Assembly: GCA_004000155.1 (NCBI GenBank)
Contig: RCSS01000213.1
Coordinates: 1-10,892, forward strand
Direction of reading: 5' to 3'
Origin: Tubulinosema ratisbonensis
Lineage: Eukaryota > Microsporidia > Tubulinosematidae
Length of the DNA: 10,892 bases
Shown: one piece after another, positions 6,959 to 10,892 of the stretch
How positions within the stretch are numbered: position 1 is the stretch's first letter
Layout of the letters: every line of letters begins with the position of its first letter
The notes under the pieces: model-generated
Seen by the model: only the letters and a program-made list of their open reading frames with translations
Told to the model about the DNA's origin: nothing
Databases searched by the model: none
Translations under genes and position numbers: made by a program

Positions 6959-8227
6959 ATGTTGGTAACAATAATAATTTTGAAATCGTGTTTAGCTAGC
7001 GTATCTCAGTGCAATGCTGAAGTTCATACCTATGAAAACGTACGCAGGACACAAGGAAGTGAAAATAGGAGTTTGCTTAGTTCGGTTATTGAGGTTAAAA
7101 ATCTTGTTGGTAAACATCTTAATTCATTAAGAAGAAAAATCAGTTGCCGGATGTCAAGAAGAAGAGTCTATTCGGTTAAATCTTCAGAATTACTATCTTT
7201 AAATGCTACTCAACGTCAAATCAACTGTATAGGTTCATATAAAAAGATCGATGACGCAAAAGCTAGACCTGGCTTTGTATCGATTTTACATTCCACTGAT
7301 TTATCACAAAATCCTCCAAATAGATGTTCATTTAATANATCTATTAGTTCTTCAAAATCACCTAAGACACAAAATATTATCCAATCTGGGCCAAAAACCC
7401 CNAATAAATTAGTAAGATTCTCTTCATCCATTAGAACAAAATACGAATCACAGGACAAGGATTTCATTGTAACAGAATCTCTTGAACACAAAATAAATCC
7501 TTCATTTCAATCAAAAAAGTCATTGGACCGAGGTTTTTTATCTACCGAACATTCTTTTCAACCAAATTATTCAAGTAAACTGGGAAATAAACAATTGAAT
7601 GATTCTATTTCCCTAGATATATTTACTTACGATACTCCAAATAGTAAAAATCAAAAAATTATAGAGGTGATGAATCCTATTTATTTTGAACAAATAAGAA
7701 TAAGCCTAAACGTTCCAATAAATCACCCTTTGATTAATTCTGATTTTACAGATCAGGATTCTGATCATATTTATGAATCAATTGACAGTTTGTATTTTGA
7801 AACCATGAAGGATGAAGTCACAGACTTGAGAGAAATNAATAAAGTTTATAGGATTACGTGGCCAGCTTATAGAATAAACGANTCAGAATTGGGATCGAGC
7901 GATTATGATATAGAAATGTTAACAGAGTTTCCCGATTCATGTTGTTTGACACCCGATAAACAGATTTATGCTAAAATTATTCGTAATAATGCTGTTCCTA
8001 ATACAAGTAGAAGCAAAAATTCCTCTTTAACTTCATTTAAAAAAGAAGATTTTAAAAATTCGAAGATATTTCTTTCTGATATACCACCAAAAACAGACCT
8101 AACTGACTCAATAAGTTCGCCTGAAAAAATCGAAGATNATAAANTAGAGAATAATAAAAAGTCACATCATAATGAATCTATTGAAATTCAGGAAACATAT
8201 AAAACCGAACAAAGAAACTTAGCATAA
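6959..8227 (+). CDS. Putative secreted protein with multiple tyrosine motifs, paralogue of the 2390 gene
   Basis: A 422-residue protein of no known family. Residues 1-16 (MLVTIIILKSCLASVS) resemble a signal peptide, with possible cleavage around residues 16-20, though Lys9 interrupts the hydrophobic core. Residues 51-60 end in SLRRK, the same position as in the 2390 protein; the 15 coding bases TCATTAAGAAGAAAA are identical. A second basic cluster, SRRR, follows at 66-69. Tyrosine motifs are scattered: TYENV (Tyr25), TYDTP (Tyr224), NPIYFE (Tyr242), HIYESIDSLYFE (Tyr272, Tyr279), SDYDIE (Tyr316) and QIYAKI (Tyr337). The rest is Ser-, Asn- and Lys-rich and probably disordered. Six ambiguous bases fall in the frame, none forcing a stop; the one at 7402 still gives Pro148. 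The frame is firm. The effector role is inferred from the leader, the motifs and the paralogue. Confidence 0.82.
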   Translation: MLVTIIILKSCLASVSQCNAEVHTYENVRRTQGSENRSLLSSVIEVKNLVGKHLNSLRRKISCRMSRRRVYSVKSSELLSLNATQRQINCIGSYKKIDDAKARPGFVSILHSTDLSQNPPNRCSFNXSISSSKSPKTQNIIQSGPKTXNKLVRFSSSIRTKYESQDKDFIVTESLEHKINPSFQSKKSLDRGFLSTEHSFQPNYSSKLGNKQLNDSISLDIFTYDTPNSKNQKIIEVMNPIYFEQIRISLNVPINHPLINSDFTDQDSDHIYESIDSLYFETMKDEVTDLREXNKVYRITWPAYRINXSELGSSDYDIEMLTEFPDSCCLTPDKQIYAKIIRNNAVPNTSRSKNSSLTSFKKEDFKNSKIFLSDIPPKTDLTDSISSPEKIEDXKXENNKKSHHNESIEIQETYKTEQRNLA

Positions 8228-8600
8228 CAAATAATCTNCATAAAATTTAATAAATATTAAATTTAAACTCTATTTATAAAATTGTTGTTGAAAAAATTCT
8301 TTTTATCTTTTAAGCAATAAAATTAGTTCTTTAAAAAGAAGATTCTTATTGAAAATAAAATAAAGATTTACAAATTATTTATTAAAATATTCGAAATTTT
8401 TGATTTTTTTTGTTGCCTAAGGATGAGAAATCCATACGAAGATCTTTTGCTATACCTTCTATATAAAGAATATAAATACCTAGTTAACAGAAACATACAC
8501 AAAATTTTTGAAAAAACATACAAATGATTTGTAAATTTTTTTTACTATGTTAAATCTTACAAAAAAAAATTTTGAACTTAATTAAATTCTATTAATTTTT
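8228..8600. other. Spacer downstream of the 6959 gene
   Basis: AT-rich. It holds one ambiguous base at 8238 and a frame free of stops from 8327 to 8524 whose only ATG is at 8423. Apart from that frame and the upstream fringe of repeat copy 2, I see nothing recognisable. Confidence 0.4.
8423..8527 (+). CDS. Doubtful 34-residue ORF, possible gene fragment
   Basis: A short frame beginning MRNPYEDLLLYLLYKEY and ending in FEKTYK, in a register that is open upstream to 8327. The residue mix (Leu, Tyr, Lys, Glu with spaced hydrophobics) is more protein-like than the surroundings and could form an amphipathic helix. The length is tiny, no family is recognised, and no partner frame continues it, so it is either a decayed fragment or chance. 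Confidence 0.12.
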   Translation: MRNPYEDLLLYLLYKEYKYLVNRNIHKIFEKTYK

Positions 8601-8755
8601 ATTTAAATTTAATTCATACCTCAAGAATTCATCATGAACAGAAGAAGAGAAGCAAACATGAACAAATACTTATCAAAATTAACTTTTTGATATCTAAACT
8701 ATAAAATTATTTTACCTTAATCATTTAATAAGCAAAGCTGCCCTGTGTGATCATA
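8601..8755. repeat. Diverged direct repeat, copy 2
   Basis: Partner of 6361-6511, offset by exactly 2240 bases at the start of the alignment. It shares ATACCTCAAGAATTCATCAT-like sequence and ACAGAAGAAGAGA, then loosely matching sequence to a TGATCA at 8748-8753. The pair brackets the 6959 gene, which suggests an old tandem duplication or two insertions of a dispersed repeat. The reading frame in this copy ends after 18 codons. Confidence 0.7.
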
Positions 8756-9923
8756 ACAATTCAGTACAAAAATTTATTTTTTGATAAATCAAATCACACT
8801 CACAACAAAAAAATTACCACTTAAACACACAATAATAAAAGATAAATTAATAAATAATGCTAAAGGTTAATTATAATGTTAACAATCGGCAATATGTTCG
8901 TAAAAACGAAGCAATTTAATGTGACTTAAGAAGGTTTTGATATTTTTAAAATATCAAAATCAGACTAGAAAAACGAGTACAAATTTCTTCGAATTATAAA
9001 AATAATATTATTATGGTGTTTAGAGATGCTAAACTTTTTTTAAAAAAAAGAAGAAACTTTCTATGATAAAAACTATAATTACAATTCCTAAAACTAAAGG
9101 TATTTAAAAGATGATTAGATAAAGTTAATGAGATGTAAATATTTTATTGATTTTACTTAAGTAAGATTCCTTTAGCATCCAACCTTAAAAATTAAGAAAT
9201 ATGTTAAGTTGGTTTTAAATTAATTCTCTATTTGGTTTCATTTATAAATATATTTATTAAATAGAAATCATCTACATAAAAATATTTAATTTACAAAATC
9301 TATTCAGTATGCTTTTTCTAAAAGTATTAATCAATCAAAGCTTTCTAAGCGTAAATTTGATGAAACAACATTATTTTTTTAAATTATTGGCAATGTTATC
9401 CAACACTTGTATCTTAAAATATATAGTCAAATTTTATTAAGGGTAGATTTATAATTAACCCTTATTAGTCCATTTATTGAAAAACATGTCAATAAACTGC
9501 AGGCGAGGTAAATATATTTTTTAAAGTAGTTTTTATTATTCTTTGAATAAATAAGATAAAAATTTAAAATAAAGTTCTTAAAATCACGGAATCAACCTTT
9601 ATATCTAATCTTAATTTTAAGATTGTGTATAAATTTAAATAAAGTAATAAAATTTATCAATTATAATTTTTTTTAATTTAAGTATCAAAACTTTGTAAAT
9701 GTTGTTATAAATATTTTTTTATTGTTAGTTCCCTTTTATTTCTTAATTATTGTTAATACATTTTTAAAAATAGCTTTTTTAAATATTATTTAAACTATAA
9801 ATAAATATTATTTAGAATATTATTTTTAATATTTTTTAATAATAAATTAATTATAAATAAATATTATATTAAATTAAATACATTTTTCATAATAAATTAA
9901 AATAGAATAATTTTAAATAAATA
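8756..9923. other. Spacer with weak traces of decayed coding sequence
   Basis: No intact gene. An ATG at 9201 (ATG TTA AGT, then a stop three codons later) sits almost exactly 2240 bases after the ATG of the 6959 gene, the same offset as the repeat pair. From 9305 another frame reads QYAFSKSINQSKLSKRKFDE, a coding-like string with a basic LSKRK about 48-52 codons after that ATG, where the two paralogues have SLRRK. The frame soon stops. This may be a decayed third copy, but the similarity is too weak to call. Confidence 0.3.
8935..8959. repeat. Perfect 12-bp hairpin with one-base loop
   Basis: TTTTGATATTTT at 8935-8946 is followed by T and its exact reverse complement AAAATATCAAAA at 8948-8959. 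It forms a near-perfect palindrome in noncoding DNA. Chance is plausible given the A/T bias; no role is evident. Confidence 0.5.
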
Positions 9924-9927
9924 TTAT
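9798..9927. repeat. Three copies of TAAATAAATATTAT at about 58-base spacing
   Basis: Exact 14-base copies lie at 9798-9811, 9854-9867 and 9914-9927, just past the stop codon of the Noc2-like gene; the third copy overlaps that stop. In the gene's own sense they read ATAATATTTATTTA, which contains overlapping AUUUA elements as found in unstable mRNAs. They could be 3' UTR elements or a simple decayed repeat; low-complexity background makes either uncertain. Confidence 0.45.
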
Positions 9928-10892
9928 TTTATTTCTTCCATCCTTAAAAATGTATTACTTTCACAATTCTTCTCTAAATATTCCTTATGTAAATCAATAA
10001 CCTTAATTAATCCTTTAATCTCTTCATTTTCACATTCTTTAAACTTATTCTTAAAATAAAACACTAAATCAATAAACCCTAAACAATTAGAATACTTATT
10101 AAAATACTTATAAGCCAATCTTAGTATTTTCTTAAACATTTGGTTATTTATTTCTTCACCCCACTTTTCTTCATTAATTTTATATCCTGTGATATGTTTA
10201 TTTTCTAAGCATGGCTCGTGGTTTGAAATTTCTTCTATTATTTTAACTATTTCTAAAGAAAGAGGTATAAAAGTAATTTCTTTAATTTTAATTAAAAGTT
10301 CTAACACTTTTAATCTTAAAAGAATGTATTTTTTACTTTTTTTTAACTCAAATATTTTTAAAGATTCTTCTATTAAACCTGTTTTTTCTCTCAAAGTGAT
10401 TGGTTCATTGTTTTTGTTATCAAATATTCTCTCAAAAAGAGATTCTAGAAGGTTGACTAATTCATCTAAGTTTATATTATCTGATTTTAAGATTGTGTTA
10501 AGGGATCTTAGTTCTTCTTTGGTGACTAATTTTCCTCTGAGATAACATTCTTTTGGTTGTTCGATAGCACTTTTTTTGTATTCTTTTTTAAATTTCTTAT
10601 TTTCTGGTTTATTTTCTAACTTATTTTCTAATTTATTTTCTTTTGATTTATTATTTATTTTATTTTCTCCAGAATTCTTTTTTATTGGTTCAAATTTTCT
10701 TTTATTTTTATTAAAATTATGATTTTTTTGTAATTGTTCATTATTTTCTTTTGTAAAGTTAGTGTTTTGTTTAAGAACTGTGTTTTGTTTATTTTTTCNN
10801 NGNTNNTNNTTACTNNNTTTNNNGNTNNTNTNNANTNTTNNNTTNNTTNNNTNNGTATAAAAGTAAAANTATGNANNTNNTTNNNTNNACNT
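9924..10892 (-). CDS. NOC2: Noc2-like nucleolar ribosome-biogenesis protein, 5' partial
   Basis: An open frame running from the window edge to a TAA at 9924-9926; the start lies outside. The Noc2 family acts in the nucleolus and nucleus with Noc1 and Noc3 to mature and export pre-60S ribosomal particles. The last ~155 codons follow the family's C-terminal pattern: a hydrophobic helix pair (YILLRLKVLELLIKIKEITF then IPLSLEIVKIIEEI), a gap, a helix ending in the YSNCLGFIDLVFYFKNKFKE region (family: Ser-x-x-x-Phe-Pro-Glu-Leu), and a final helix ending DLHKEYLEKNC. Upstream, around 10395-10540, KLVTKEELRSLNTIL-like sequence recalls the family's N-terminal helix, so the middle of the protein looks much shorter than in yeast. 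Before that is a Lys/Asn/Glu-rich linker (10563-10796). TTG at 10392-10394 is internal, not the start. Family call by eye only. Confidence 0.6.
   Translation of the reverse strand, partial: XXXXXXXXFYFYXXXXXXXXXXXXKXSXXXXXKNKQNTVLKQNTNFTKENNEQLQKNHNFNKNKRKFEPIKKNSGENKINNKSKENKLENKLENKPENKKFKKEYKKSAIEQPKECYLRGKLVTKEELRSLNTILKSDNINLDELVNLLESLFERIFDNKNNEPITLREKTGLIEESLKIFELKKSKKYILLRLKVLELLIKIKEITFIPLSLEIVKIIEEISNHEPCLENKHITGYKINEEKWGEEINNQMFKKILRLAYKYFNKYSNCLGFIDLVFYFKNKFKECENEEIKGLIKVIDLHKEYLEKNCESNTFLRMEEIK
10563..10796 (-). repeat. Low-complexity Lys/Asn/Glu coding stretch
   Basis: Within the Noc2-like frame this stretch encodes runs such as ENKPENKK and KNELKNEL (read from the minus strand), with short repeats of the KLENK type. 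It stays open throughout with no stop, so it is coding low complexity rather than spacer. Charged, disordered N-terminal regions are usual in Noc2 proteins. Confidence 0.6.
10799..10892. other. Ambiguous end sequence rich in N
   Basis: About half the bases are undetermined. The readable ones are largely T, often at three-base steps, which fits continuation of the Lys/Asn-type coding repeat on the minus strand, with reads or copies that disagree. No stop or start codon of the Noc2-like frame can be placed with certainty here. Confidence 0.5.

Noticed and set aside
7216..7491. 91-codon minus-strand frame
   Set aside because: It lies wholly inside the 6959 gene on the opposite strand and has no leader, motif or family match; it is a shadow frame.
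8924..8937. 14-base match ACTTAAGAAGGTTT to the transposase relic at 5420-5433
   Set aside because: The flanks do not align and no MULE residues can be read around 8924, so a transposon fragment is not supported.
10189..10545. 118-codon plus-strand frame
   Set aside because: It is antisense to the Noc2-like frame, which shows family-like patterns and stays open far longer; this one is a shadow.
1..10892. CRISPR array, bacterial operon or tRNA gene
   Set aside because: No regular short repeats with spacers, no ribosome-binding sites or operon spacing, and no tRNA-like box A/box B or cloverleaf were seen; the genes look eukaryotic.

Overview
The window is very AT-rich, with long stretches of A, T and near-homopolymer sequence, and its genes are sparse and intronless. 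The best guess is a microsporidian (obligate intracellular fungal relative) with a fairly large, low-density genome. The reasons are compact uninterrupted genes on an AT-rich background, a shortened Noc2-like ribosome-biogenesis protein, a Mutator-like transposon, and two lineage-specific genes that look secreted. This is an inference. No rRNA or other diagnostic marker is present, and I cannot name a species.

Layout. 1-2389: no recognisable gene. 2390-3748 (+): a 452-residue protein of no known family. It has a weak N-terminal hydrophobic segment, a basic SLRRK motif ending at residue 60, and a C-terminal half with a tyrosine motif (E-[P/F]-I-Y) about every 60 residues. 3749-4358: spacer with a small inverted repeat. 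4359-5959: a decayed Mutator-like (MULE) DNA transposon with terminal inverted repeats and a likely target-site duplication. Its FLYWCH plus MULE transposase is broken by several frameshifts. 5960-6958: spacer holding one copy of a diverged repeat. 6959-8227 (+): a 422-residue protein with a signal-peptide-like start and SLRRK ending at residue 60 again, so probably a paralogue of the first, and also carrying many tyrosine motifs. 8228-9923: spacer with the second repeat copy and hints of decayed coding sequence. 9924-10892 (-): the C-terminal part of a Noc2-like nucleolar protein running off the window through a Lys/Asn/Glu-rich linker and an N-rich sequence end.

Most interesting system. The two paralogues look like a small family of secreted proteins with repeated phosphotyrosine-type motifs (EPIYDVP, EPIYENL, EPIYEEL, TYENV, TYDTP, IYES). 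EPIYA-type effectors of bacterial pathogens use similar motifs, which host kinases phosphorylate and host SH2 proteins bind. Microsporidia are generally thought to lack classical tyrosine kinases. The hypothesis is therefore that these are parasite effectors phosphorylated in the host cell. The sequence directly shows the motif repeats, their 60-residue spacing, mostly synonymous divergence between repeats, and the shared SLRRK position. Secretion, phosphorylation and host targets are inferred.
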